A stretch of 47,516 nt of DNA from Rhodocyclaceae bacterium UBA5602 (GTDB taxonomy: Bacteria; Pseudomonadota; Gammaproteobacteria; Burkholderiales; Rhodocyclaceae): positions 9,914 to 57,429 of the forward strand of contig DILC01000022.1 in NCBI GenBank assembly GCA_002424865.1. The letters run 5' to 3'. The notes beneath the pieces were generated by a model. It saw only the letters and a list, made by a program, of their open reading frames with translations. It was not told where the DNA came from and did not search any database. Below are positions 16,944 to 25,558 of this stretch, piece after piece. Both the position numbers and the translations under genes were made by a program. How positions within the stretch are numbered: position 1 is the first letter of the stretch; each line of letters begins with the position of its first letter.

Positions 16944-17716
16944 ATGATTTGCCGATGAAGCCGAGCCGCGGCTTTATTACGCTGTTCTACAAGGAGATAT
17001 TGCGCTTCTGGAAGGTCTCGGCACAAACGGTTGCAGCCCCTGTATTGACCGCATTGCTGTATTTGCTGATCTTCTCCCATGTGCTGGCATCCCACACTGA
17101 AGTGCATGGTGTCCCCTATGCCGCGTTTTTGATCCCGGGCCTGGTGATGATGTCGGTCTTGCAAAATGCCTTTGCGAATACGTCTTCGTCCTTGATCCAA
17201 TCCAAAATTACTGGCAATCTGGTGTTTGTCTTGCTGCCACCCATTTCACACCACGAGTTTTTCCTGGCCTACGTTTTAGCTGGGGTTGTGCGGGGACTCA
17301 CGGTTGGTTTGGGCGTGTTGATGGCGACGGTCTGGTTCGCCCATTTGACTTTCGCCGAACCCTTGTGGATACTGGCCTTTTCTGTGCTTGGTGGCGGCAT
17401 CATGGGCATTTTGGGCATGATGGCCGGAATATGGGCGGAAAAATACGATCAACTCGCCGCCTTCCAGAATTTCCTGATCATGCCGCTGACTTTTTTGTCC
17501 GGCGTATTCTATTCCATCGCTTCGTTACCCGTGTTTTGGCAACAGGTATCGCGGTGGAATCCCATTTTTTATATGATTGACGGCTTTCGCTATGGTTTTT
17601 TTGGTGTCTCGGACATCTCGCCGTGGATCAGCTTGTGGGTCGGTTTGTTGTGCGTGGCGATTTTGTCAATAATTACCTTAAGTTTTCTCAAGCGCGGCTA
17701 TAAACTGCGCGATTGA
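16940..17716 (+). CDS. ABC-2 type permease, YadH type
   Basis: A 258-residue permease with about six hydrophobic segments. It has the ABC-2 signature region LIMPLTFLSGVFYSIASLP, then W..NP.FYMIDGFRYGFFG near the C-terminus. Its ATG overlaps the ATPase stop. It would form the membrane channel of the exporter with the preceding ATPase. The substrate is unknown. Confidence 0.88.
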   Translation: MNDLPMKPSRGFITLFYKEILRFWKVSAQTVAAPVLTALLYLLIFSHVLASHTEVHGVPYAAFLIPGLVMMSVLQNAFANTSSSLIQSKITGNLVFVLLPPISHHEFFLAYVLAGVVRGLTVGLGVLMATVWFAHLTFAEPLWILAFSVLGGGIMGILGMMAGIWAEKYDQLAAFQNFLIMPLTFLSGVFYSIASLPVFWQQVSRWNPIFYMIDGFRYGFFGVSDISPWISLWVGLLCVAILSIITLSFLKRGYKLRD

Positions 17717-17769
17717 TTTTATGCAGGGTCTTGATGATGCAATTCAAGGCACTCAGGAGACATAAATAA

Positions 17770-18012
17770 ATGTTAGACCCCAAAAAGCTCGAAACGTGGA
17801 TTGTGGATGGCTTGTCTTGCGAGCATCTGGCAGTGGAAGGCGATGGCGCCCATTTTTCGGCGCTGATCGTGAGCAATGAATTCCATGGGCTTAACCGCAT
17901 CAAGCGGCAACAGCGCATCAATGCCATTTTGAAACCCCATTTCGATTCGGGCGAGCTGCATGCGCTATCAATGCAAACCTTGACCCCTGAAGAATGGCGC
18001 GCGAATGGATAA
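17770..18012 (+). CDS. ibaG: BolA-family protein IbaG
   Basis: An 80-residue BolA-family protein. The fold is visible in LVVEGDG-like (here LAVEGDGAHFSALIVS) and GLNRIKRQQRINAILKP, with the family's single conserved Cys and His near residues 17 and 23. BolA/IbaG proteins work with monothiol glutaredoxins in iron-sulfur cluster handling. The gene ends inside the start of murA (8-base overlap), the usual ibaG-murA pairing in proteobacteria. Confidence 0.88.
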   Translation: MLDPKKLETWIVDGLSCEHLAVEGDGAHFSALIVSNEFHGLNRIKRQQRINAILKPHFDSGELHALSMQTLTPEEWRANG

Positions 18013-19339
18013 ATTGCAAATTTCCGGCGGTGTCGCCTTGCGCGGTGAAATTGCGATTTCGGGCGCTAAAAATGCCGCCTTGCCGCTGCTGTGCGCCGCG
18101 TTGCTCACGCGCGAACCGGTTACTTTCACCAACGTGCCGCATTTGAATGACATCGGCACGATGCTCAAATTGCTTGCGCAGATGGGGGTCAAGGTCACGC
18201 GCGAGGCTGCCCATGACGCTACCCATGGCAATGGCATGGGAAAAGTTCCCGGAGGCGGCTCGGAGGCCGTGCAGGGCAAGCAGGGCGCTGGCGACACGGT
18301 GACGCTGGATGCCTCGGCGCTGGATAACCCCGTCGCTCCCTATGAACTGGTCAAAACCATGCGGGCGGCGATTCTGGTCTTGGGTCCGCTGGTGGCGCGC
18401 ACAGGGGAAGCCAAGGTCTCCTTGCCTGGCGGTTGCGCGATTGGCGCGCGGCCTGTGGATCAGCATATCAAGGGTCTGGCGGCCATGGGTGCGGAGATTG
18501 CTGTGGAACATGGTTATGTACATGCCAAGGCAAGCCGTCTTAAGGGCGCGCGCATCTTTACCGATATGGTCACTGTGACGGGCACGGAAAATCTCATGAT
18601 GGCCGCTTGTCTTGCCGAGGGCGAGACGGTGATAGAAAATGCTGCGCGTGAGCCCGAAGTCGTTGATTTGGCGACCTGCCTTAATGCCATGGGCGCGCGC
18701 ATTTCTGGCGCGGGTGGCGATGTCATTCGCATTCAAGGCGTGCCTGCCTTGCATGGGGCAACGCACCGCGTGATGCCTGACCGGATTGAAACCGGCACCT
18801 ATCTGTGTGCCGCTGCGGCCACGGGAGGGGAGGTGCGTTTGACGGGCACTTCTTCAGCGTATCTGGACGCGCTGATCGATAAGCTCATGGATAGCGGTTG
18901 CGAGGTGGCTGCCGAGCGTGATGCCATCCGGTTGAAGGCGCCGGCACGGCTCAATGCAGTGAGTTTGCGAACCGCCCCTTACCCTGCGTTTCCTACCGAC
19001 ATGCAAGCGCAATTCATGGCCATTAACACGGTGGCAGACGGCACGGCCGTGATCCGTGAAACGATTTTTGAAAATCGCTTCATGCACGCCGTTGAGCTTA
19101 TCCGCCTGGGGGCGGACATCAAGATTGATGGCAATACCGCCTTTGTTACCGGGGTTGCCAGGCTCGAAGGCGCCAACGTCATGGCCACCGATTTGCGTGC
19201 ATCAGCCAGCTTGGTGATTGCCGGGCTAGTCGCGCAGGGCGACACGGTGATCGAGCGGATTTATCACCTGGACCGCGGCTATGAAGCGCTAGACCAAAAA
19301 CTCACCGCGCTAGGCGCGCGCGTCGTGCGGCTAACATAA
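18005..19339 (+). CDS. murA: UDP-N-acetylglucosamine 1-carboxyvinyltransferase MurA
   Basis: A 444-residue MurA that transfers enolpyruvate to UDP-GlcNAc, the first committed step of peptidoglycan synthesis. The N-terminal SGAKNAALP, the catalytic loop PGGCAIGARP (Cys144, the fosfomycin-target residue) and C-terminal RADLRASASL-type segment (here ATDLRASASLVIAGL) are all present. It is about 25 residues longer than the E. coli enzyme. The excess lies at about residues 68-97, a Gly/Ala/Gln/His-rich insertion between VKVTREA and DTVTLDA, before the APYELVKTMRA helix. The core is otherwise intact. Confidence 0.95.
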   Translation: MDKLQISGGVALRGEIAISGAKNAALPLLCAALLTREPVTFTNVPHLNDIGTMLKLLAQMGVKVTREAAHDATHGNGMGKVPGGGSEAVQGKQGAGDTVTLDASALDNPVAPYELVKTMRAAILVLGPLVARTGEAKVSLPGGCAIGARPVDQHIKGLAAMGAEIAVEHGYVHAKASRLKGARIFTDMVTVTGTENLMMAACLAEGETVIENAAREPEVVDLATCLNAMGARISGAGGDVIRIQGVPALHGATHRVMPDRIETGTYLCAAAATGGEVRLTGTSSAYLDALIDKLMDSGCEVAAERDAIRLKAPARLNAVSLRTAPYPAFPTDMQAQFMAINTVADGTAVIRETIFENRFMHAVELIRLGADIKIDGNTAFVTGVARLEGANVMATDLRASASLVIAGLVAQGDTVIERIYHLDRGYEALDQKLTALGARVVRLT

Positions 19340-19345
19340 AAAACC

Positions 19346-20005
19346 ATGAGCGTAGCTGACCTGGACATGATTACCATTGCCCTCTCCAAAGGGCGCATTT
19401 TCGAAGAAACCTTACCCTTGCTGGCTGCTGCCGGCATTGTGCCAACGGAACACCCTGAGCAGTCACGTAAACTCATCATCAGCACAAACCAGCCCGATGT
19501 GCGCGTGGTGATTGTACGTGCGTCCGACGTGCCTACCTATGTGCAATATGGCGCGGCGGATATCGGCATTGCGGGCAAGGACGTGCTGCTGGAACACGGT
19601 GGCGCGGGGCTGTACCAGCCGCTGGATTTGAATATCGCCAAATGCCGGATGTCCGTTGCCGTGCCGGAGGGGTTTGACTATGCCGCAGCGGTGAAGTGGG
19701 GCGCCAGGTTGCGCGTCGCGACCAAATACCTCAACACGGCGCGCGAACATTTTGCCGCCAAGGGTGTGCATGTCGATTTAGTGAAGCTCTATGGTTCAAT
19801 GGAATTAGCGCCCTTGGTCGGGCTGGCCGATGCGATCGTTGATCTCGTTTCCAGTGGCGCTACCTTGCGCGCCAACCATTTGCTTGAAGTGGAAGAAATT
19901 ATGCAAATTTCATCGCGCCTGGTGGTGAATCAAGCCGCACTGAAAATGAAACGAGAGCGCCTCGCGCCCATGATGGATGCTTTTGCGGCGGTGGTGGCCC
20001 CATGA
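19346..20005 (+). CDS. hisG: ATP phosphoribosyltransferase, short form HisG
   Basis: A 219-residue HisG, the first enzyme of histidine synthesis (ATP plus PRPP). It shows ITIALSKGRIFEETLPLL, the GIAGKDVLLEHG segment and the PRPP-binding DAIVDLVSSGATLRANHL. It is the short form that lacks the C-terminal regulatory domain and normally needs HisZ, which is not in this window. An in-frame ATG at 19367 (MITIALSKGRI) is closer to the usual family start, but neither start has a clear ribosome-binding site. It is 6 bases after murA and overlaps hisD by 4 bases. Confidence 0.95.
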   Translation: MSVADLDMITIALSKGRIFEETLPLLAAAGIVPTEHPEQSRKLIISTNQPDVRVVIVRASDVPTYVQYGAADIGIAGKDVLLEHGGAGLYQPLDLNIAKCRMSVAVPEGFDYAAAVKWGARLRVATKYLNTAREHFAAKGVHVDLVKLYGSMELAPLVGLADAIVDLVSSGATLRANHLLEVEEIMQISSRLVVNQAALKMKRERLAPMMDAFAAVVAP

Positions 20006-21297
20006 TGCGCCGCTTATCCAGTCATGCGCCGGATTTTGCGGCTACGCTTGATGCCTTGCTGGCCTTTGATCATGCCACTGACGAAGGCATTGAAAAGACG
20101 GTTGCCGACATCCTGAGCCAAGTGCGGCAGCGGGGCGACGCTGCTGTGCTGGAATACACACAGCGCTTTGATGGCCTCGCTGCGCACAGCATGGCCGAGC
20201 TTGCCTTGTCAGCCAATGAACTTGCCGCCGCGTTTGCCGCTATCCCTGCGGTACAGCGGCAGGCGCTGGAGGCTGCGGCGGCGCGCATACGCGGTTATCA
20301 CCAGCGTCAAAAAGCCGAGTCCTGGGATTACACCGAGGCCGATGGCACGCGGCTGGGGCAAAAAATCACGCCCCTGGATCGCGTTGGGTTGTATGTGCCC
20401 GGCGGCAAGGCCGCGTATCCCAGTTCTGTCTTGATGAATGCCCTGCCTGCCAAAGTCGCTGGCGTGGGCGAACTGATCATGGCCGTACCCACGCCGCGGG
20501 GCGAAAAAAATGCGCTGGTGCTGGCCGCTGCCCATTTGGCCGGTGTTGATCGCGTGTTCACCATTGGTGGCGCGCAGGCCGTGGCCGCATTGGCTTATGG
20601 GACAGAAACGATAGCCCAGGTCGACAAGATCGTCGGCCCCGGTAACGCCTATGTCGCTGCCGCTAAGCGCCGCGTATTTGGCACGGTGGGCATTGACATG
20701 ATTGCCGGGCCGTCCGAGGTGCTGGTGATTGCGGACGCCTCAGCCAACCCGGATTGGGTGGCGATGGATTTGTTTGCTCAGGCCGAGCATGACGAAATGG
20801 CGCAATCCATTTTGCTCTGTCCGGATGCGGCCTTCATCGAGCGCGTTGCCGCGAGCGTTGACAAACTGTTGCCAACGATGCCGCGCCGCGCGGTGATTGA
20901 AGCCTCGCTCACAGGACGAGGGGCTTTGATTCAAGTCGCTGATCTTGAAGAAGCTTGCGCCATCGCCAACCGCATTGCGCCAGAGCACCTGGAATTAGCC
21001 GTTGCCGAGCCCAATCTGCTGGTAGAAAAAATCCGCCATGCCGGTGCCATTTTCATTGGTCACTATGCTTCGGAATCGCTGGGCGATTATTGTGCGGGGC
21101 CGAACCATGTGCTGCCCACCTCACGCAGCGCGAGATTCTCTTCGCCATTAGGCGTGTATGACTTTCAGAAACGCAGTAGCCTGATTGATGTCTCGGCGAG
21201 TGGCGCTAACGTCCTGGGTGAGGTTGCCGCCACCTTGGCGCATGGCGAAGGGCTCACTGCGCACGCGCGTGCAGCGGAGATGCGCATTAAGCCATAA
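20002..21297 (+). CDS. hisD: Histidinol dehydrogenase HisD
   Basis: A 431-residue HisD that oxidises L-histidinol to L-histidine in two NAD steps. The family signature is present around AGPSEVLVIADASANP and DLFAQAEHDEMAQSILL. The zinc and catalytic region IAPEHLEL and the C-terminal SLGDYCAGPNHVLPT are intact. Downstream there is a hairpin with a T run, after which the his genes on this strand stop until hisB. Confidence 0.96.
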   Translation: MMRRLSSHAPDFAATLDALLAFDHATDEGIEKTVADILSQVRQRGDAAVLEYTQRFDGLAAHSMAELALSANELAAAFAAIPAVQRQALEAAAARIRGYHQRQKAESWDYTEADGTRLGQKITPLDRVGLYVPGGKAAYPSSVLMNALPAKVAGVGELIMAVPTPRGEKNALVLAAAHLAGVDRVFTIGGAQAVAALAYGTETIAQVDKIVGPGNAYVAAAKRRVFGTVGIDMIAGPSEVLVIADASANPDWVAMDLFAQAEHDEMAQSILLCPDAAFIERVAASVDKLLPTMPRRAVIEASLTGRGALIQVADLEEACAIANRIAPEHLELAVAEPNLLVEKIRHAGAIFIGHYASESLGDYCAGPNHVLPTSRSARFSSPLGVYDFQKRSSLIDVSASGANVLGEVAATLAHGEGLTAHARAAEMRIKP

Positions 21298-21349
21298 AGC
21301 GCTAACCATAAAACCCCGGTCGTATAGCCGTCCGGGTATTTCATCCGTT

Positions 21350-21376
21350 GTCGCCGTGTTGCCAAAGCCGACTTTT
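21350..21376 (+). repeat. 27-bp dispersed repeat, copy 2 (divergent)
   Basis: Matches the consensus at 22 of 27 positions by eye, with differences in the middle. It overlaps the terminator-like hairpin after hisD. Confidence 0.5.
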
Positions 21377-21393
21377 TGGCTTTTATGTTTTTT
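21361..21393 (+). terminator. Probable terminator after hisD
   Basis: A 6-bp stem GCCAAA/TTTGGC with an 8-base loop is followed by TTTTATGTTTTTT, 63 bases after the hisD stop. It supports the view that hisGD transcription ends here and that hisBHAFIE needs its own promoter. Confidence 0.55.
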
Positions 21394-21455
21394 AACGTGA
21401 AATACCTGGGCCAAGCGCGCTATGCAATCACCGTGCGCAGCAAGCCATGGCGTAG

Positions 21456-21476
21456 CCTCCCCGCGAGGGAAGGATG
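21456..21476 (+). repeat. Palindromic CCTCCCC...GGGAAGG repeat, copy 1
   Basis: A 21-base sequence starting CCTCCCCGCGAGGG that recurs at 39741-39761 with one difference. The second copy forms a perfect 7-bp stem with a GCGA loop. It lies in the 256-base gap between hisD and the convergent Tgl-like gene. The rest of that gap shows nothing recognisable. Confidence 0.55.
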
Positions 21477-21553
21477 CTTGGCGTCTTTAAACAGGCCTTG
21501 AATAAGCGCTTCAACCGGGTTTGGCGCGGCGACGGACGAGGCGGAAAACGCTT

Positions 21554-22849
21554 TCACTCCTGATGATCGGATGGGGTAGATGCTTTTCGCCGTGCGAAGG
21601 GCGGAAAATAAACGCGCACGTCCATGATCAAGCCGCCTCTTTCAGGCGTTTGCTCAAGGTTTTCAATATCACGGGCACTCAAGGGCTGGACGTTGGCAAG
21701 GTCACGCCGATGACTAAAGACCTTGTTGCGCCATTGAAAGACTTCATCCAGTTTTTCACGGAGGAGATAGGCGTGATGATGGTCGTTGTAGTAGTCGTCA
21801 AACATGCCGCGGCCAAGATAAATGACGTTGGCGCCTTCATAGCCGGTCTTTTGCGCAGTGGCCGGGTCGGTATTTAAGAAATACCCCCAATCGCCGGGGA
21901 TGAAGTTTTTGGCGGGAATGTTGTAGCGCATGGTGAGCAATTTCCCCTTTTGCCACAATTCGCCCGGGTCAAAGTCTTCTTCAAACGCCCAAACAGCACG
22001 CGGTTCGGTGCGCACCAAGGGGTCGTTATCGCCGGCCAGGAGCCGATGCTCAATTTCCCTGAGCTCTGCGGGGCTGTTTTTTATGCGTTTGTAATAATCC
22101 AGGACGCCATGGATCATGGCGAGCTTAGTGGCGGTATAGCAACCAATCGCGTACTTTTTCTGATTGAAGAAGGCATCGGCTACTGCCGTGGAGATTGATA
22201 CGCCAGGCAGGGGTGTGCCATTGTGCCAGAAACGCTTGTTCCAGCGGGCGCGGCTGCCATCGGGCCAGCCCCATTCCAGGCGCTCAGTCCAGGCAACGAT
22301 ATTTTGTCGGGTGCCCACATGATCGCGGAAAGCCTGAAAGCTGCACTGGTTGCCGGAAAACTCCGTCAGTCGGCCATGCTGCATGAGCGCCAGAACAATT
22401 TCTTTTTCTGATACGGTCAGCACCAGGGTGGTTTTGTCCTGGCTGCTTGCCTGACCCATGCCTTGCTTATTGGGCAGCCTGACCAGTTGATTGCGAATCT
22501 CCATCTCGGGGCGTGCCCAGAGATCAACCGTCGATACATCCCCAGGCGGCGTGGTCAGTTGAAACAGCAAGCCAGTCCTGTCGGCAGAATAGGCATGTTG
22601 ATAAAGCTTCGGCGCTATGTCCAGTTGCTTGAAGTAGCCCAGCATCTCACGCTCAACCGTTAGCAATTGCTGTTCTGCACAGGCGAATTTAACGCCTTCC
22701 TCGCCGCGGTCGTTGCTGGTAAAGGCTTGTCGATGCAGGATTCTGTCTGCGGCGAAATCCGGGTTGGCCGCCAGAACCAAACTTGCAGGAAGCGCCGCCG
22801 TGAGTAAAAGCAACAAGACGGGCACATGGCAGGGGTTTTTGATGAGCAC
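21554..22849 (-). CDS. Tgl-type transglutaminase-like secreted protein
   Basis: A 431-residue protein if begun at GTG 22849, which gives a signal peptide at once (HVPVLLLLLTAALPASLVLA, cleavage near LA|AN). The open frame extends to TTG 22924 but adds non-signal residues. The C-terminal half resembles the Bacillus spore-coat protein-glutamine gamma-glutamyltransferase Tgl. It has a Cys-containing helix YAIGCYTATKLAMI (Cys about 237, matching the FECATA helix of Tgl), then PGDWGYFLNTDP (about 318) and YEGANVIYLG (about 338), which parallel the GD..YF.NP and GENVI.LG segments. The Glu before the Tgl Cys is Gly here. The N-terminal half is unrecognised. It lies 95 bases downstream of hisC on the same strand. 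Transglutaminase activity is inference. Confidence 0.6.
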   Translation of the reverse strand: MLIKNPCHVPVLLLLLTAALPASLVLAANPDFAADRILHRQAFTSNDRGEEGVKFACAEQQLLTVEREMLGYFKQLDIAPKLYQHAYSADRTGLLFQLTTPPGDVSTVDLWARPEMEIRNQLVRLPNKQGMGQASSQDKTTLVLTVSEKEIVLALMQHGRLTEFSGNQCSFQAFRDHVGTRQNIVAWTERLEWGWPDGSRARWNKRFWHNGTPLPGVSISTAVADAFFNQKKYAIGCYTATKLAMIHGVLDYYKRIKNSPAELREIEHRLLAGDNDPLVRTEPRAVWAFEEDFDPGELWQKGKLLTMRYNIPAKNFIPGDWGYFLNTDPATAQKTGYEGANVIYLGRGMFDDYYNDHHHAYLLREKLDEVFQWRNKVFSHRRDLANVQPLSARDIENLEQTPERGGLIMDVRVYFPPFARRKASTPSDHQE

Positions 22850-22944
22850 TGTTCGCTGGGCGAGGGGGAGGATAAGCTGGCGGGTTGCGGGTGGCGTATC
22901 AGAAGCCGGCACCAGGGAAGCCAAAGTGGATCATGGAGAGATCA

Positions 22945-24003
22945 TCATCCGAGGATTTCCTGCAGCGCATGCACGAGCGCGGCACACTGTTCATCTGTGC
23001 CTATCGTGATGCGCAGGAACTGTTCTATCCGTGGCAGCTTGAAATGGCGCACAACGATGCCGCGTTGCCGTAGCGCCAGCGCCGACTTTTCCGCGTCGTG
23101 TTGCGGGTGGCGGACAAAGACAAAATTGGCCACCGAGGGCAGAACGTCAAAGCCCAGTGTTTCAAGTGCTGCCGCCAAGTTTTCGCGCGAGTGCATGACG
23201 GCTTTGCGGGTGCGCTCAAAATGCGCTGTGTCTTCCAGCGCAGCGATGGCGCCGACCATCGCCAGAAAGTCCAGCGGGTAGGAGTTGAAGCTGTTTTTAA
23301 CGCGCTCCAAGGCTTCGATCAAACCCGCAGGGCCAATGGCAAAGCCCACACGCAAACCGGCGAGTGAGCGTGACTTGGAAAAGGTATGCACGACCAGCAG
23401 GTTGGGGTAGCGCCGCGTCAGGGGAATGGCGCTCTCGCCACCAAAATCGACATAGGCCTCGTCGATCACCACCACGCGCTGCGGGTGCATTTGCAAGAGC
23501 CGCTCAATTTCCGCCAGGGAAATCGCGCGGCCCGTGGGCGCGTTTGGGTTGGGGAAAATAATGCCGCCGTTAGGTTGTGCATAGTCGGCTATGTTCAATG
23601 AAAAGTCGGCGGCCAAGGGTACGGTTTGGTACGCGATTTCATACAGGCGGCAATACACCGGATAAAAGCTGTAAGTGATATCCGGGAATAAAACGGGTTG
23701 GTCATGTTTGAGCAAGGCCAGGAATACATGCGCCAGAATCTCGTCCGAACCATTGCCGACAAACACATTGATGGTGCTGACATCATGATATTCAGCGATG
23801 GTTCTTTTCAGCGCATCGGCATTCGGGTCGGGATATAGGCGTAAATTTTCATCGACGGCACCGCGAATGGCTTTGAGCACGCGGGGGCTGGGGCCGTAGG
23901 GGTTTTCGTTGGTGTTGAGCTTGACCAGATTGGCTAGTTTGGGCTGCTCGCCCGGCACGTAAGGGGTAAGGCTTTTGACAACATCGCTCCAGAATTCAGA
24001 CAT
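22945..24003 (-). CDS. hisC: Histidinol-phosphate aminotransferase HisC
   Basis: A 352-residue class II PLP aminotransferase. It has NTNENPYGPSP at the N-terminus, FPNPNAPTG, the DEAYVDFGG Asp/Tyr motif, and the Schiff-base lysine in HTFSKSRSLAGLRVG. The ATG at 24003 (MSEFWSDVV) is family-like. The open frame continues 90 bases upstream without similarity. It transaminates imidazole acetol phosphate in histidine synthesis. In related operons hisC follows hisD on the same strand. Here it is inverted, reading toward hisD, and is followed by the Tgl-like gene. Confidence 0.95.
   Translation of the reverse strand: MSEFWSDVVKSLTPYVPGEQPKLANLVKLNTNENPYGPSPRVLKAIRGAVDENLRLYPDPNADALKRTIAEYHDVSTINVFVGNGSDEILAHVFLALLKHDQPVLFPDITYSFYPVYCRLYEIAYQTVPLAADFSLNIADYAQPNGGIIFPNPNAPTGRAISLAEIERLLQMHPQRVVVIDEAYVDFGGESAIPLTRRYPNLLVVHTFSKSRSLAGLRVGFAIGPAGLIEALERVKNSFNSYPLDFLAMVGAIAALEDTAHFERTRKAVMHSRENLAAALETLGFDVLPSVANFVFVRHPQHDAEKSALALRQRGIVVRHFKLPRIEQFLRITIGTDEQCAALVHALQEILG
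23064..23090 (+). repeat. 27-bp dispersed repeat, copy 3
   Basis: Lies within hisC, antisense to it, and matches the consensus at 24 of 27 positions. The HisC protein aligns with family expectation without an evident insertion here, so this copy is compatible with the reading frame. Confidence 0.7.
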
Positions 24004-24146
24004 GATTTTTTGCAGATTGACGGGTGTTTTGGCTGATGAGGAATAAGCTGGGGAATAATGGTCGAGCAACGGCGCACTCTTGATGAAAACCATAGTTTGG
24101 CGATGGTATCATGCGAGCCTTGTTCAACAGCGTGTCTGATACTGCC

Positions 24147-24734
24147 ATGCGGCAAGCCGACGTTTCCCGTAATACCCTCGAAACCCGTATCCGTGTCGCC
24201 ATCAACCTGGATGGTACAGGCGTGGCCAAGCTGGCCACAGGCGTTGGTTTCTTTGATCACATGCTGGATCAGATTGCGCGCCATGGCATGATGGATATCA
24301 CGATTGAGGCGGTGGGCGATTTGCATATTGATGCGCATCACACCGTGGAAGATGTGGGCATTACGTTTGGCCAGGCGCTGGCCGGGGCGCTGGGCGACAA
24401 AAAGGGCTTGCGCCGCTATGGTCACGCGTATGTGCCGCTGGATGAAGCCATGTCGCGCGTGGTGGTGGATTTATCGGGTCGGCCAGGAATGGTGTTCAAC
24501 GTACCCTTTACCCGCGCTGCGATCGGCGAGTTTGATGTGGATCTGGTTCATGAGTTTTTCCAGGGCATGGTCAATCACGCAGGGATCACTTTGCATATTG
24601 ATAACTTGCGCGGCGCCAATGCCCATCATCAAGCCGAAACCGTATTCAAGGCCTTTGCGCGTGCATTGCGCATGGCTGTTGAGGTGGATGCGCGTGCGGC
24701 GGGCGCGATACCATCGACCAAAGGGGCGCTTTGA
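24147..24734 (+). CDS. hisB: Imidazoleglycerol-phosphate dehydratase HisB
   Basis: A 195-residue monofunctional HisB, the usual size. Both metal-binding repeats are present: GFFDHMLDQIARHG with HHTVEDVGI, and EFFQGMVNHAGIT with NAHHQAE. ATG 24147 (MRQADVSRNTLETRI) gives the family N-terminus. An in-frame ATG at 24111 would add 12 unrelated residues. It is divergent from hisC, so a promoter must lie in 24004-24146, but none was clear by eye. Confidence 0.95.
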   Translation: MRQADVSRNTLETRIRVAINLDGTGVAKLATGVGFFDHMLDQIARHGMMDITIEAVGDLHIDAHHTVEDVGITFGQALAGALGDKKGLRRYGHAYVPLDEAMSRVVVDLSGRPGMVFNVPFTRAAIGEFDVDLVHEFFQGMVNHAGITLHIDNLRGANAHHQAETVFKAFARALRMAVEVDARAAGAIPSTKGAL

Positions 24735-24747
24735 GCGGTAGATCAGC

Positions 24748-25398
24748 ATGAGTCATAAAGTGGTAGCAGTCGTTGATTACGGGATGGGCAACTTGCGTTC
24801 GGTGGCCAAGGCCATCGAGCATGTGGCGCCTGGCGCGACTGTTTTGGTGACGGCCAATGCGGCGGAAATTGCGTCAGCGGATCGTGTGGTGATGCCCGGG
24901 CAAGGTGCCATGCCGGATTGCATGCGCGAATTGACGGCAAGAAACCTGCGCGAGGCAGTGATCCGCGCTGCCGCTGAAAAACCCTTTTTAGGGATTTGCG
25001 TTGGTTTGCAAATGCTCTTTGGCCATGCGGAAGAAGGCAATATCATGGGGCTTGGGATTTTGCCCGGGACAGTGCCGCGCTTTCCCGCCGCAGCGATGGT
25101 TGCAACTGATGGCGCCAGGCTGAAAGTCCCCCATATGGGCTGGAACCAGGTCAAGCAAGTGGGCGCGTATCCCCATCCGCTATGGCAGGGGATTGAGGAT
25201 GAGGCGAGGTTTTATTTTGTGCATAGTTACTATGTGCTGCCGGAAGACCCGTTAGTGGCCGTTGGTGTGACAAACTATGGTATTGCCTTTACCAGCGCGA
25301 TTGCCAGGGATAATATTTTTGCCGTTCAATTCCATCCGGAAAAAAGTGCCGAGGCAGGTTTGCGCTTGTTGAAAAACTTTATTCAGTGGCAGCCATAA
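24748..25398 (+). CDS. hisH: Imidazole glycerol phosphate synthase glutaminase subunit HisH
   Basis: A 216-residue class I glutamine amidotransferase. The catalytic Cys is in GICVGLQMLFG, and the His and Glu in VQFHPEKS. The N-terminal VVDYGMGNLRSV is typical. It supplies ammonia to HisF. It follows hisB by 13 bases. A 160-base gap separates it from hisA and holds nothing recognised. Confidence 0.96.
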   Translation: MSHKVVAVVDYGMGNLRSVAKAIEHVAPGATVLVTANAAEIASADRVVMPGQGAMPDCMRELTARNLREAVIRAAAEKPFLGICVGLQMLFGHAEEGNIMGLGILPGTVPRFPAAAMVATDGARLKVPHMGWNQVKQVGAYPHPLWQGIEDEARFYFVHSYYVLPEDPLVAVGVTNYGIAFTSAIARDNIFAVQFHPEKSAEAGLRLLKNFIQWQP

Positions 25399-25558
25399 AA
25401 TATAAACAAGAGGCGATGGGGCGGCACACGATGGGAACGGCAGGCGGAACGGTACAGGATTGCGTGGGCGCGAAGGCCTGAATTAAAGCAAGGTTTCATC
25501 AGATTTCCGGGATATTTTTTAGTAGCCATTTGTTTAACTTTATTTTTCGTTAATTTTT

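Noticed and set aside
17918..18766. 282-codon open frame on the minus strand
   Set aside because: It is antisense to ibaG and murA, with an Arg/His-rich composition typical of shadow frames.
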